Assembly: GCA_964438735.1 (NCBI GenBank)
Contig: CAYTLW010000080.1
Location: 1 to 35,946 of the forward strand
Source of the DNA: CAYTLW01 sp964438735
GTDB taxonomy: Bacteria > Myxococcota_A > UBA9042
Direction: 5' to 3'
Length of the DNA stretch: 35,946 nucleotides
Shown: in pieces, positions 24,003 to 32,701 of the stretch
Layout: the number at the start of each line of letters is the position of its first letter
Position numbering within the stretch: position 1 is the first letter of the stretch
Translations under genes and position numbers: made by a program
The notes under the pieces: model-generated
The model's database searches: none
Told to the model about the DNA's origin: nothing
What the model saw: only the letters and a program-made list of their open reading frames with translations

Positions 24003-25985
24003 CTACTTATGCTTGGCGCAGAGGACGATAGCCTTGGTCAGTCCATTCTGTGCGCCGTTGCTCTGGCCGTTCCAGGTCACGCTGTTCGCCTGCGGTGTGA
24101 TCTTGCACCAGCTGGCAGAGTCCTCGTAGGTCCCGCTGTGGGACTGCTTGTTGAGGATGACCACAATCTGGCCGTTCTTCGCGCCAGTGGTCGACTTGAT
24201 TTCGTCGGACCACTTCTTGCCGAAGACCTTCCAGGTGCCGGTGTGGCCCTGCTGCTGGTTGCTGGTGGCGGAGTTGACCTTGTAGCAGATGTCGTGGCCG
24301 CCGAGGTTGTGGTTGCCGTTGTAGTCGTAGGCATAGTTGGCGTCATTCTTGCTGCCGTTCTCGTCACGCCAGAGGCGCAGGCCGTTGGCCTTGCAGACCT
24401 TGACGGCCAGGCTCTCCTTGTAGGACGCGTGCGGGTACGGCACCGGATACCACAACGTCCAGTTGCTCTCGAGCCATGCGTCGGGAATCTTGCAGTCCTT
24501 GTTGCATGACTGGTAGGTCTCGTTCTTTTCCGGGCTGCAGATACCGTCGCCGCACTTGTAGATGCAATCGGCGGCGCATTGGTCGCCATCCTTTTGATTG
24601 CCGTCGTCGCAATCCTCACCGAACTCCTTGATGTTGTTGCCGCACTGGCGGAACAACGCGGCCGTCCAGCCCTGCTTGCGACAGACGTAGAGCTCGTCAT
24701 CCTTGCTGTTGAGGTAGCTGAAGCCGTAGCGCTTGGCGTCGCACTTGTAGGGCGCGGTGGCGAAGATGGGGAACTGGAAGCCGCCCTTGGCGAGCATCTC
24801 GCCGCTGACCTGCACCTTCTTGTTGGACAGGGTCTCGATGTCGATGCGCCAGGCGACGATGTGGCCGTCGGTCTTGTTGTTGAGGAAGGCGTCGTCGATC
24901 ACATTCAGCCGCCACGTGCCCTTGGGGTTCTTGCCCCACCAGGAACTCAAGTCGCCGCTGATCTGCTTGTCCGGCGTCGGCCAGGTGCCCTTGAGGGATT
25001 TGCCGGTCTTGCCCTTGCTGTAGAGCACGTGTTTGGCCTTCACCGCGTCGTAGAGATGGGCCTGCACGTTCTTCATGTTCGAGTTGGTCAACTGCACGGT
25101 GACGGTCAGCTTCTTGGCCGTGCCTATATCGGGGATGACGATGGCGTCGCTGATGCCGATGGGGTTGTTATCCGGGATGCCGATGTTGGACTTGCCGGCA
25201 AACGTGTCGATGAACTCGGTCGACAGCACGCCGTTGGAGATCTCGTCCAGGCCATCCTTGGGCAACGAGCCCGCGGTTGAGGTGCAGATGAGCTTGCCGC
25301 TGCCGTCGATGCCCGTGACCACCAGGCCCGCCTTGCAGGCGCCGGCGGGGGTCTTGATGCCGCTGAGCTTGGAACCGTCGCCGATGAAGGAGTTGGCCGA
25401 TACGGTGGCCGCGTTGATGGTCGCGGCGTTGACCTGCTTGGCCTTGAGGGCGTTGCCACCCAGGTCCAGGTCGCCGTCGATCTTGAGCTCGGAGACGCTC
25501 ACGCAGCCGGTGCAGGCCAGGTCCTTGGCGGGGCCACCCTTGGTCAGCGAGCCGGCGTAGGGGAAGTCGGCGGATTCGGCGACGGCGGCGCGCACGGCGA
25601 AGGGCGCCGCGGCGAAGGCGCTGCGGGGCAGCTCGGGCTCGGCGCCGACCACGATTCCCAGCCAGCCTGTCTTGGCGGCGTCGACCAGGTTGGCCGGCAG
25701 CTGCTTGACCGAGCCCAGGGCGTGCTGGAAGGAGCCGCCCGTGACGGCCAGGTCGGCCACGGTGCTTGTCCACGCAGGCGTCTTGGCGCCCTTGTTGGCG
25801 TAGAGGTTGAAGGTGACCTTGTACTTGCCGTCGCTGACCGGGCCGCCGGCGGCCGTCAACAGGACGCCCTCCACGGAGACCCGGGCCGGCACGGCCGCCC
25901 AGGTGACGGTGCTGGCGAGCAGCAGGCCGGCAAGCGCCGCGATAGCGCCCCCCAACTGGCTTCGCCTTGTGCATTTTCCAAACAT
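24003..25985 (-). CDS. Secreted P-domain / DUF4215 multidomain protein
   Basis: 660 residues from ATG 25985, which has GAGGTGG just upstream. Residues 1-30 are a signal peptide. About 31-135 form the same VEGVLL...GPVSDGKYKV domain as in the left-edge fibre protein, followed by a matching CTGC pair near 160 and one copy of the C...GIDGSGK..C unit near 215-235. Residues about 255-400 look like a proprotein-convertase P domain (IPDNNPIGISDAI, WWGKNPKGTWRLNVID, GHIVAWRIDI). A DUF4215-type repeat (CGNNIKEFGEDCDDGNQKDGDQC) follows near 447-490. The last 160 residues are an unrecognised domain rich in Trp, Asn and Tyr. It lies downstream of the lipoprotein gene on the same strand, as the fibre gene does at the left edge. 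Confidence 0.85.
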   Translation of the reverse strand: MFGKCTRRSQLGGAIAALAGLLLASTVTWAAVPARVSVEGVLLTAAGGPVSDGKYKVTFNLYANKGAKTPAWTSTVADLAVTGGSFQHALGSVKQLPANLVDAAKTGWLGIVVGAEPELPRSAFAAAPFAVRAAVAESADFPYAGSLTKGGPAKDLACTGCVSVSELKIDGDLDLGGNALKAKQVNAATINAATVSANSFIGDGSKLSGIKTPAGACKAGLVVTGIDGSGKLICTSTAGSLPKDGLDEISNGVLSTEFIDTFAGKSNIGIPDNNPIGISDAIVIPDIGTAKKLTVTVQLTNSNMKNVQAHLYDAVKAKHVLYSKGKTGKSLKGTWPTPDKQISGDLSSWWGKNPKGTWRLNVIDDAFLNNKTDGHIVAWRIDIETLSNKKVQVSGEMLAKGGFQFPIFATAPYKCDAKRYGFSYLNSKDDELYVCRKQGWTAALFRQCGNNIKEFGEDCDDGNQKDGDQCAADCIYKCGDGICSPEKNETYQSCNKDCKIPDAWLESNWTLWYPVPYPHASYKESLAVKVCKANGLRLWRDENGSKNDANYAYDYNGNHNLGGHDICYKVNSATSNQQQGHTGTWKVFGKKWSDEIKSTTGAKNGQIVVILNKQSHSGTYEDSASWCKITPQANSVTWNGQSNGAQNGLTKAIVLCAKHK

Positions 25986-26006
25986 GACCACCTCTCGCTC
26001 GCCGTC

Positions 26007-26063
26007 CGCTACTTCGTGTCGCCGCTACTTCCTTCACTCGCTACTTCTTGCGCTCGCTACTTC
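26007..26063 (-). repeat. Four tandem 16-bp repeats at the lipoprotein 3' end
   Basis: CGCTACTTC (plus strand) recurs at 26007, 26023, 26039 and 26055, with an exact 16-bp period. On the minus strand each copy reads GAAGTAGCG, and the first contains the lipoprotein stop codon. Because 16 is not a multiple of 3, the four TAGs fall in all three frames. Confidence 0.9.
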
Positions 26064-28618
26064 TTGCCGGCCGTGGCCTCCAGCCAACGCAGCAGCCACC
26101 AGTTGATGGTCTGCTTGCCGCCGGTCGCCAATCCGCCAAGGGCTCGTCCGCCATGTCCACGGATGGCCAGCTTGCCCGCGCCGCCCTTGAGCGACAGAGG
26201 CGCCACCGTCCAGCGCACCGCCACGACCCCGCAGCTCTCGTCGACGCTGCCATCACAATCATCGTCCTTGCCGTCGCACGCCTCGACCGGTGCCGGCACG
26301 ACCTGGCCTTTGCAGTCGGACAGCTTGCCCTCCGCCGAGCAGGTCTGCTTGCCGCCGACGCAGGTGCCCTTGTCCTTGGTGCCGGGTTTGCCGGTGTAAC
26401 AGCCCTGAGTGTGGGCGGCGTCCACCTTGTAGGCGCAGCCCTTGGCCACATCGCAGCTGTCGACGGTGCAGGGGTTCTTGTCGTCGCAGGCTTTGTTCTT
26501 GCCGGCGGTGCACTTGCCGGCGACGCAGGTGTCGCCATCAGTGCAGGCGTCGCCGTCGTCGCAGGCGCCGGACGCCGCTGTGGTGGTGCACTGGCCAGTC
26601 TTGGTGTCGCACGCGTCGATGGTGCACGGGTTGCCGTCGTCGCAGCCCTTCTTGGTGCCCACGACGCAGCTGCCGATCTTGCAGGCATCTGAGACGGTGC
26701 AGGCGTCGCCATCGGCATCGCAGGGCGCGCCGTCTTTGGCGTTCACCATGGCGCAGCTGCCGTCTTTGGCCTGGCAGGTGTTCTTGGCGCAGGCGCTGTC
26801 CTTGCCCTTGTCGCAGGTGATGACGGTCTTCGGATTGACCTGGCAGGTATAGGGGAAGGCGCTCTTGTCGCAGAAGAGGGTGCCGTTGCAGGCGTTGCCG
26901 TCTTCCTTGGCGACGCAGTTCGCATCGCTGCTGCAGGTGCAGACGTTGGTGCCCGGCAGGCACTTGGTCTCCTTGCAGGCGTCGCCCTTGCTGCACGGGT
27001 TGCCGTCGTCGCAGGGCGCTGCGTTGGCCGCGTGATGGCAACCGGTCGCCGGCTTGCAGCTGTCGGTGGTGCACGGATTGCCGTCGTCGCACTTGACCTT
27101 GACGTCCAGCGGCACGCCGACGCAGGACGCCTGCTTGCAGACGTCGCCGAGGGTGCACTTGTTGCCGTCGTCACAGGGGTTGGTGGTGGCGGTGTGGGTG
27201 CAGCCCTTGAGCGGATCGCAGCCGTCGTTGGTGCAGGCGTTCTTGTCGTCGCAATTCAGGACCTGGGACTTGCAGAAGCCATCGGTGCAGACGTCCGGAC
27301 CGGTGCATTTGTTGCCGTCATCGCAGGGGATGCCGGCGGCGGAGTCCAGGTAGTCGCATTTGCCGGTCTTGACGTCGCATAAGGCCAGGACGCACGGGCC
27401 GTTGGCGGTGCATGTCTTGGGCACGCCCGCCTTGCACAGGCTGTCCTTGCAAGCATCGCCAAGGGTGCAGGGGTTTTCGTCGTCGCAGGGCAACCCGTTG
27501 TCGTCGGTATGGGTGCAGCCCGATGCCAGCAGGCAGCTGTCCTCGCTGCAGGGGTTGCCGTCGTCGCAATTCTTGGCTTTGCCCGGCTGGCAGACGCCCT
27601 GGGTGCAGGTGTCGCCGATGGTGCAGGCGTTGCCGTCGGCGTCGCAGGGCACCCCGTCCAGGTCGGCGTGGGCGCAGCTCTTGCTGCCCTTGCCGGGGGT
27701 GCAGCTGTCGGTGGTGCAGCCGTTGCCGTCGTCGCAGGCGTTGTCGTCGGTCTGGCCGTCGCAGTCATCGTCCAGGGCGTTGCAGAGCTCCTTGGCGGGC
27801 GGCGAGACGACGCAGTCCGACAAGCCGTCGACGCCGCAGGTGCGCTTGCCAGTACAGGTAACCGGTCCGTCGGGCAGCTGGAAGGGCGCCTTGCACAGGG
27901 TCGACAGTTGCTGGCTCACGGCCAGGTCGGAGCAGGTGCAGGTGCCGGGGATGACGTCATCGCCGTCGGGCTGCCGCACGCACTGCTTGACCGGCCCGCC
28001 CTCGACGCTGAAGCCGGGCTTGCAGTCGTACCCTTCGGGGCAGTCGCCGGCGACCTTGCAAGCGGCACCGCAGAAGCCGCCGTTGTTGCCGTAGGACACG
28101 CATGCGGCGTCATCGACCCCCAGACTGGTGCAGTCCTTGGAGGTGTCGCAGGGGTTGCAGAGCAGCAGGTGACTGGGCACGCAGACGGTGATCTTGTCGT
28201 TGGCGCCAGAGCCGACCACTTTGCAGTCAAAGCCGTTGGGACAGGTCTCCACGCAGGGCTGGGCGCAGCGCTTGCCCGTCTGTGTGGTGATGCACAAGGC
28301 GATGTCGCAATCGATGGCCTTGTCGCAGGGGCATCCGGGGCCGCCCGGGCAGTTCAGGGTGGTGTCGTCGCCGGTGTCCGGCTCGGCCCCATCGTCGGCG
28401 GGGTCGAGGGCATCCGGTTCGGCATCCGGGGTGGTGTCGCCGGGGCCTGCATCGGCGATGCCCGTATCCAACTGCGAGATATCAAAGGTGGTGCCGCCGC
28501 TATCTACGGCCGTGCCGGCGTCGCCGCTGGTCGGCGTCTCGTCGCCGCAGGACGTGCTCAAAAGCGCGGCCAGGACCACAGAAGCGAACACGAAAGATGA
28601 ATGACTACGCGGGCACAT
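26057..28618 (-). CDS. Large Cys-rich CTDC/MopE-repeat lipoprotein
   Basis: 853 residues from ATG 28618 (GGGAGGGG site); a GTG at 28636 is the alternative. Residues 1-24 are a lipoprotein signal (LAALLSTSC), then an Asp/Thr/Pro linker and CPGGPGCPC. The next about 180 residues parallel the paralogue at 3183-5255 with every Cys intact, including CNPC where that gene has UGA. About 300-800 are many tandem CDDGNxCTxDxC...GCxH repeats, first described in Dictyostelium prestalk proteins and common in myxobacteria. Two MopE-type motifs (CNALDDDCDGQTDD, CDGKDDDCDGSVDE) flank the array. The end is WWLLRWLEATAGKK. The secreted P-domain protein follows on the same strand. Likely surface-exposed. Confidence 0.87.
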   Translation of the reverse strand: MCPRSHSSFVFASVVLAALLSTSCGDETPTSGDAGTAVDSGGTTFDISQLDTGIADAGPGDTTPDAEPDALDPADDGAEPDTGDDTTLNCPGGPGCPCDKAIDCDIALCITTQTGKRCAQPCVETCPNGFDCKVVGSGANDKITVCVPSHLLLCNPCDTSKDCTSLGVDDAACVSYGNNGGFCGAACKVAGDCPEGYDCKPGFSVEGGPVKQCVRQPDGDDVIPGTCTCSDLAVSQQLSTLCKAPFQLPDGPVTCTGKRTCGVDGLSDCVVSPPAKELCNALDDDCDGQTDDNACDDGNGCTTDSCTPGKGSKSCAHADLDGVPCDADGNACTIGDTCTQGVCQPGKAKNCDDGNPCSEDSCLLASGCTHTDDNGLPCDDENPCTLGDACKDSLCKAGVPKTCTANGPCVLALCDVKTGKCDYLDSAAGIPCDDGNKCTGPDVCTDGFCKSQVLNCDDKNACTNDGCDPLKGCTHTATTNPCDDGNKCTLGDVCKQASCVGVPLDVKVKCDDGNPCTTDSCKPATGCHHAANAAPCDDGNPCSKGDACKETKCLPGTNVCTCSSDANCVAKEDGNACNGTLFCDKSAFPYTCQVNPKTVITCDKGKDSACAKNTCQAKDGSCAMVNAKDGAPCDADGDACTVSDACKIGSCVVGTKKGCDDGNPCTIDACDTKTGQCTTTAASGACDDGDACTDGDTCVAGKCTAGKNKACDDKNPCTVDSCDVAKGCAYKVDAAHTQGCYTGKPGTKDKGTCVGGKQTCSAEGKLSDCKGQVVPAPVEACDGKDDDCDGSVDESCGVVAVRWTVAPLSLKGGAGKLAIRGHGGRALGGLATGGKQTINWWLLRWLEATAGKK

Positions 28619-28636
28619 CCAGCCCCTCCCGGCCAC

Positions 28637-28846
28637 ACAGGATGCGGGTGTCCGGGGGGCGCGTCAATTGGGGCCTGTTGGCTGGGGCGGCGCCCATGGC
28701 CTCCCTGCCCCCATTTGCACGGTTCCGGCGGTGGTTGACCCGGTGTCGGCGCGCCGCTGGCATTTCATGGACCTCTTGGGCGATTACCATCCGGTTGGCG
28801 GCACCAATCTACCGAGATCTTTTCGCAATAGATTAACTACCCATCG
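28637..28846. other. Divergent intergenic region
   Basis: About 210 bp between two divergent envelope-protein genes. The half next to the plus-strand gene is unusually AT-rich for this window (around 28818-28860) and probably holds its promoter, though I cannot assign clear -35/-10 boxes. No RNA gene is visible. Confidence 0.5.
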
Positions 28847-30946
28847 GTGCGATATTTGTTCGGGAGTCGACGCCTCGTGTATTCACCTCCTCGATTCATC
28901 CGTCGTGTCCTGGCTTCGCTCGCCCTGGCCGGTCTACTGCTCATGATGCCCTCCCAGAGCGGCGCAGCGGGTGGAAAGCTGGACGTGCAGCGCTCGCTCG
29001 CCCATCCGGGCGTCAAGCTCCTGGCGGTGGAGTTCTACGCCACCTGGTGTGCGCCATGCATGGAGGCCGTGCCGCGTTGGAAGGCGTTGCACGCGAAATA
29101 CCGCAAACGAGGCCTGCGCCTGGTTGTGGTCAATACGCTCGACCCAGGGGGGCAATGCAAGTCGGTGGGCTGGAATCCAGACGCCTACGTGTGTGACCTG
29201 GACGGACGGATCGCGCGCGCCTTTGGCGTCGGCAACAAGCTGCCATCGGCCTTCCTGTGGTCCTGGCAGGGCAACCAGCTGGTGAAGCGAGGTCATATCG
29301 ACGAGGTCGGCAAGGAGGTCGCCCGCTACATGGGGGACAACCCGCGTGTCCTGGTCGAGGCATTTGGCCCGGACAACAGGCGTTCGGCTGCCCTGGAGAC
29401 GGCCGTCAAGACCGAAATCAAGATGACCGGCAAGTTCGACGTGGTGGCGTCCGAACAGGACAAGGCGAAGCTGCGCGCGATACGAAAGAAGAGTCACGGG
29501 GCCAGCCGCAGGCAGGATCAGCAGTGCAAGGTGGGCGCGGAGGTGTCGGCCAACGCCCTGATGGAGGCCCGCGTAATGGGCCAGGGCGACGAAAGTCAGC
29601 TGGCCATGAGCCTGCACTCGGCCGAGACCGGCTGCCTGCTGGCGTCGAGCTACGTGGCCTACGACAAAGACAGGGCCGCGATGTCGGTGCGCGAGGTCAC
29701 CGCGAGTCTGTTGGACAAGCTGCGCACCGCACCTGAGCTGCCCGGTGCGTTGGGGCCCGCGGGTGGTCGTGACTCCGCTGGCGATGCTGGCGGCGAATGG
29801 ACGGCCAAGGCCAAGACCCGCAAGGTGGTGGCGTCATTCAAGTCGACCCCTGCCGGCGCTGTGGTGCTGGTCGATGGCAAGCTGCTCTGTGCCGCGACCC
29901 CCTGCTCCAAGGCGGTGGTCGCAGGCCGTCACTCCATCTCGATGCAGAAGGAGGGCTTTGGGGCCAAGAATGACATCGTGCAGCTGGCCAAGGGTTCGGC
30001 CATCAACTGGAAGCTGGCGCGAGACGTCGCCTACCTGGACATCGAGACCTCGCCGCCGTCGTTGCCTGTGCGCGTCGATGGTGCGCCGGTCGGCACGTCG
30101 CCCATCACCAACCACCAGGTGAAGCCTGGGGCCCACGTGGTCCTCGTGGCCGGCGCGTGCGTGCGGGATACCCGCCAGAAGGTACAGCTCAAGCCCGGCG
30201 AGCGGCGCAAGGTGAAGCTGGCCGCGCGCGTGCGTCCGGCGGGCATCTCGATCCACGCCGGCGATGGCAAGGGCAATGACCTCGCCGCGAGCGTATTCGT
30301 CGACGGCCGCAAACTCGGCGCGGCGCCGGATACATTCACCGTGCCGGTGTGCAGCAAGGAGCTCGTCGTGCGAGCCGAGGGCGCCGGTGAAGTGCGGCAG
30401 CAGTTGGCGCTCGAGGAAAAGACCATCAAGGAGATTCGCGTCACTCTTAAATCGACCGCTGCCGCGCCTGAAGCCCACGTCGCGGCACCGGCCAAACCTG
30501 CCAAGAAGGTGGAGTCGCCATTCGTAAAACCGCAGCCGGCAGCCCCTCTTTCGGGCAAGGAGCCAGCAGCCGGCGGGGGTTCGATGTGGTTGTGGATCGG
30601 CGCCGGAGCGTCTGTCGCCGCAGGAGCGACGCTGGCCTTCGTCGGCGCTGCGCAGACCCAGGAAGCCAACGACGTCTACAGCGCCGCAAAGGCGAATTCT
30701 CATCCTGACTTCAACCCGCTCGCACAATCTGTGATCGACACCTATGACGCCGACCACGCAGCCGGCTCGAATGTGGCCTGGCTGGGCTATGGCCTGGTGG
30801 GCGTGGGCGCGGGGCTGGGGGTCTGGGCCCTGCTCCGGGGCTCGGCAGAGGCGGACGTGGCCGCCAGTCATTGGCGGGCGACGCCCTGGCTTGGCCCGGT
30901 GTCCGAGGGCACAGCCGGTGGCTTTGCTCTCAGCGGGAGGTTCTGA
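28847..30946 (+). CDS. Envelope protein: thioredoxin domain + PEGA repeats
   Basis: 699 residues from GTG 28847; an in-frame GTG at 28877 with GGGAG upstream is a good alternative. A hydrophobic export segment (residues about 20-40, LASLALAGLLLMMPSQSGAA) is followed by a thioredoxin domain with VEFYATWCAPCMEAVPRW. Residues about 180-310 resemble the TolB/CsgG-like assembly domains found before PEGA repeats in myxobacteria. PEGA-type repeats (SFKSTPAGAVVLVDG, DIETSPPSLPVRVDGAPVG, further VFVDGRKLG) run to about 540, then a Pro/Ala linker. Two hydrophobic segments (WLWIGAGASVAAGATLAFVG and NVAWLGYGLVGVGAGLGVWALL) lie near the end. It overlaps the small lipoprotein gene (TGATG). Predicted periplasmic thiol oxidoreductase tethered to the membrane or peptidoglycan. 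Confidence 0.82.
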   Translation: MRYLFGSRRLVYSPPRFIRRVLASLALAGLLLMMPSQSGAAGGKLDVQRSLAHPGVKLLAVEFYATWCAPCMEAVPRWKALHAKYRKRGLRLVVVNTLDPGGQCKSVGWNPDAYVCDLDGRIARAFGVGNKLPSAFLWSWQGNQLVKRGHIDEVGKEVARYMGDNPRVLVEAFGPDNRRSAALETAVKTEIKMTGKFDVVASEQDKAKLRAIRKKSHGASRRQDQQCKVGAEVSANALMEARVMGQGDESQLAMSLHSAETGCLLASSYVAYDKDRAAMSVREVTASLLDKLRTAPELPGALGPAGGRDSAGDAGGEWTAKAKTRKVVASFKSTPAGAVVLVDGKLLCAATPCSKAVVAGRHSISMQKEGFGAKNDIVQLAKGSAINWKLARDVAYLDIETSPPSLPVRVDGAPVGTSPITNHQVKPGAHVVLVAGACVRDTRQKVQLKPGERRKVKLAARVRPAGISIHAGDGKGNDLAASVFVDGRKLGAAPDTFTVPVCSKELVVRAEGAGEVRQQLALEEKTIKEIRVTLKSTAAAPEAHVAAPAKPAKKVESPFVKPQPAAPLSGKEPAAGGGSMWLWIGAGASVAAGATLAFVGAAQTQEANDVYSAAKANSHPDFNPLAQSVIDTYDADHAAGSNVAWLGYGLVGVGAGLGVWALLRGSAEADVAASHWRATPWLGPVSEGTAGGFALSGRF

Positions 30947-31170
30947 TGATCGGCGGGAGCGCACGGCAAGGATACGGGAGACCGGCCGCGACCACTCGAT
31001 GGCGTCGGTTGGCGATCAGGCTGGCATTGGCGTTGCTCACTGCGGCCCTGTTCGCCGGTTGCATCGCGGAGAAGCTGGAGCGCCCGCCTGGCCCCGGTTT
31101 TGATGCGGGCGACTATTCCGATACGGCCGGCGGCGGGTCGGTCGATTACGACGCCTGTTGCGAAGAATGA
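30946..31170 (+). CDS. Small lipoprotein with C-terminal CC pair
   Basis: 74 residues. The basic N-terminus (RRLAIRLALALLTAALFAGC) ends in a lipobox, LFAGC. The mature part is short and acidic, about 36 residues, rich in Gly/Asp/Pro, and ends in DACCEE. Its ATG overlaps the stop of the thioredoxin-PEGA gene, so the two are co-translated. The paired Cys near the end could be a substrate or partner for the thioredoxin domain upstream (inference). I do not recognise a family. Confidence 0.7.
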   Translation: MIGGSARQGYGRPAATTRWRRLAIRLALALLTAALFAGCIAEKLERPPGPGFDAGDYSDTAGGGSVDYDACCEE

Positions 31171-31230
31171 GACATCCGTAAGCGGGTCGGCTAGTGGGTC
31201 GGATCTCCGAGCCGCCACACAAGTTCATAC

Positions 31231-31740
31231 CTAGTTCTCATGGCCACGCAGCGTCTCCGCGCACGACCGGGCGACGTTTTCGAGGATTCTATCGGCGGTC
31301 TTGGTCCACTTGAACGGTGTCGGCTCCTCGTTCCACGCATCCAGGAATTCTTCGATGCACCGTACCAATACGGGTACTGAGTTGTGCGAACCCCGCTTGA
31401 TTTGGCGGGTGGTCAGAATCGAGAACCAGCCCTCGACCAGGTTGAGCCACGACGAGTGCGTCGGGATGAAGTGCAGGTGGAACCTGGGGTTCTTCGCCAG
31501 CCATCGCTTGACGGTTGGCGCGCTGTGCGTTGCGTAGTTGTCCACGATCATGTGGACCTGCACGCCGGGGGCACGTTGCGCCTGATCTCGTTGAGGAACT
31601 TGCGGAACTCGGTCGCGCGCTGGCGCGAGTAGCACTTGCCGATCACTACACCGGTGGCCTTGTCCAGTGCCGCGAACAACGTCGTTGTGCCGTTGCGCTG
31701 GTACTCAGGCGTGCCACGCTCGGCTTGCAGCCGCTACTAC
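31231..31740 (-). pseudogene. IS630-family transposase remnant, truncated and frameshifted
   Basis: The C-terminal half of an IS630-type DDE transposase. One frame encodes ERGTPEYQRNGTTTLFAALDK...FRKFLNEIRRNVPP (about 31730-31567). The next frame, after a shift in a C5 run near 31567-31571, encodes VHMIVDNYATHSAPTVKRWL...HSSWLNLVEGWFSILTTRQI...WTKTADRILENVA (to a TAG at 31231). One extra C would restore a single frame. The N-terminal half is missing: the similarity stops at about 31735, where Cys-rich coding sequence begins. No clear terminal inverted repeats were found. Confidence 0.85.
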
Positions 31741-32701
31741 AGGTCAAGCCCGGGCCGCAAACCATGCCGGGCGGCGCCGGGGCATGCGAGCAGTTGCCGG
31801 TCGCCTTGTCGCAGGTATCGCTCGTGCAGGGTTTGCCGTCGCTGCAGTTCTTGTGCACGCCGGCGCAGACGCCAGCCTGGCAGTTGTCGCCGGCCGTGCA
31901 CGCGTCGTCGTCGTCGCACAGGCTGCCGTCGCCCGCCTCTTCGCGGCCGCACTCGCCGGTGTCGGGGTCACAGTGGTCCATGGTGCAGGGATTGTCGTCT
32001 CCGCAGTCCCTCGTGGCGCCAGCCACACATGCCCCGGCGGTGCATAGTTCACCCTTGGTGCAGCCGTCGCCATCGTCGCAGGCGATGCCGTCTGCTGCGG
32101 GACCATGCTGGCAGTGCTGCTTGGAGCAGCTGTCCGCGGTGCAGTCGTCGCCGTCGTCGCACTTGGCCGGCGCATGGATGCAGGCGCCGTCTTTGGGATC
32201 ACAGTCGTCTTCGGTACAGGCGTCGCCGTCATCGCAGGGGCCACCGGCGGTGGACGTGGCCGGCTTGCACAGGTTCACGCTCAGGTCGCACAAACGGTAG
32301 GAGCATGGCAGGTCCAGCTTGCAGTCCGCGTCGTTATTGCACATGCAGAAGGCGCTGTGATCGGCGCAGCAATCGCCTTCTTCGAGGCACTTGACGTCGC
32401 ACTGGCTTAGCGCGCCCGGCACGTAGGGGCCGCAGACGCCTTCACACGAGCGGGCGCTGGCGTCGAAGGGGCCAAGGTCCTGTTCCTTACCGTCGTTGAC
32501 CAGCTCGACGTCCGCGCCGCAGAGTTCCTTGAAGTCGTCGCAACAGTCGCCCAGCTTGGCGCAGAACATGTCGCAGCTGCAGAGCTGGCTGGACTGGTAC
32601 ACGCCGCAGCGGCCTGTGCACGTCCCCTTTTCGGGCGCGTCAGACTGGCCGGCGCAGGTTCCCTCTTCGGGCGCGGTCGCTGACGCGAGTCTATCCGCCA
32701 C
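31646..32701 (-). pseudogene. Somatomedin-B-like + CTDC-repeat protein, cut by IS630
   Basis: The frame opens at a GTG (32701) overlapping the end of the giant gene upstream and runs to a stop inside the IS630 remnant; the last about 30 codons are IS sequence read out of frame. It encodes two somatomedin-B-like domains (CTGRCGVYQSSQLCSCDMFC...GDCCDDF and CEGVCG...CDVKCLEEGDCCADH) and several CDDGDxCTxDxC repeats, ending with CGPGLTC. No signal peptide is present, which is odd for such domains. It is therefore probably the displaced C-terminal part of a secreted protein, perhaps the giant one just upstream joined by a frameshift near 32700. It lacks a natural 3' end. Confidence 0.65.
32613..32680 (-). 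repeat. 36-bp imperfect tandem duplication
   Basis: Two similar 32-bp blocks, 32613-32644 and 32649-32680, are offset by 36 bp and encode APEKGTCTG and APEEGTCAG. The duplication adds 12 residues in the frame of the somatomedin-B fragment, which supports that frame being translated in the past. Confidence 0.6.

Noticed and set aside
26007..26063. CRISPR-like array
   Set aside because: Unit is only 9 bp of identity in a 16-bp period, with four copies, no spacers of normal length and no cas genes.
24003..28618. Long plus-strand open frames opposite the second lipoprotein pair
   Set aside because: Same reason: Ala/Val/Gly-rich antisense shadows without initiation signals or recognisable domains.
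31560..31580. Programmed frameshift in the IS630 transposase
   Set aside because: The element lacks its N-terminal half, and the shift is in a plain C-run without the usual A-rich slippery site; simple decay is more likely.
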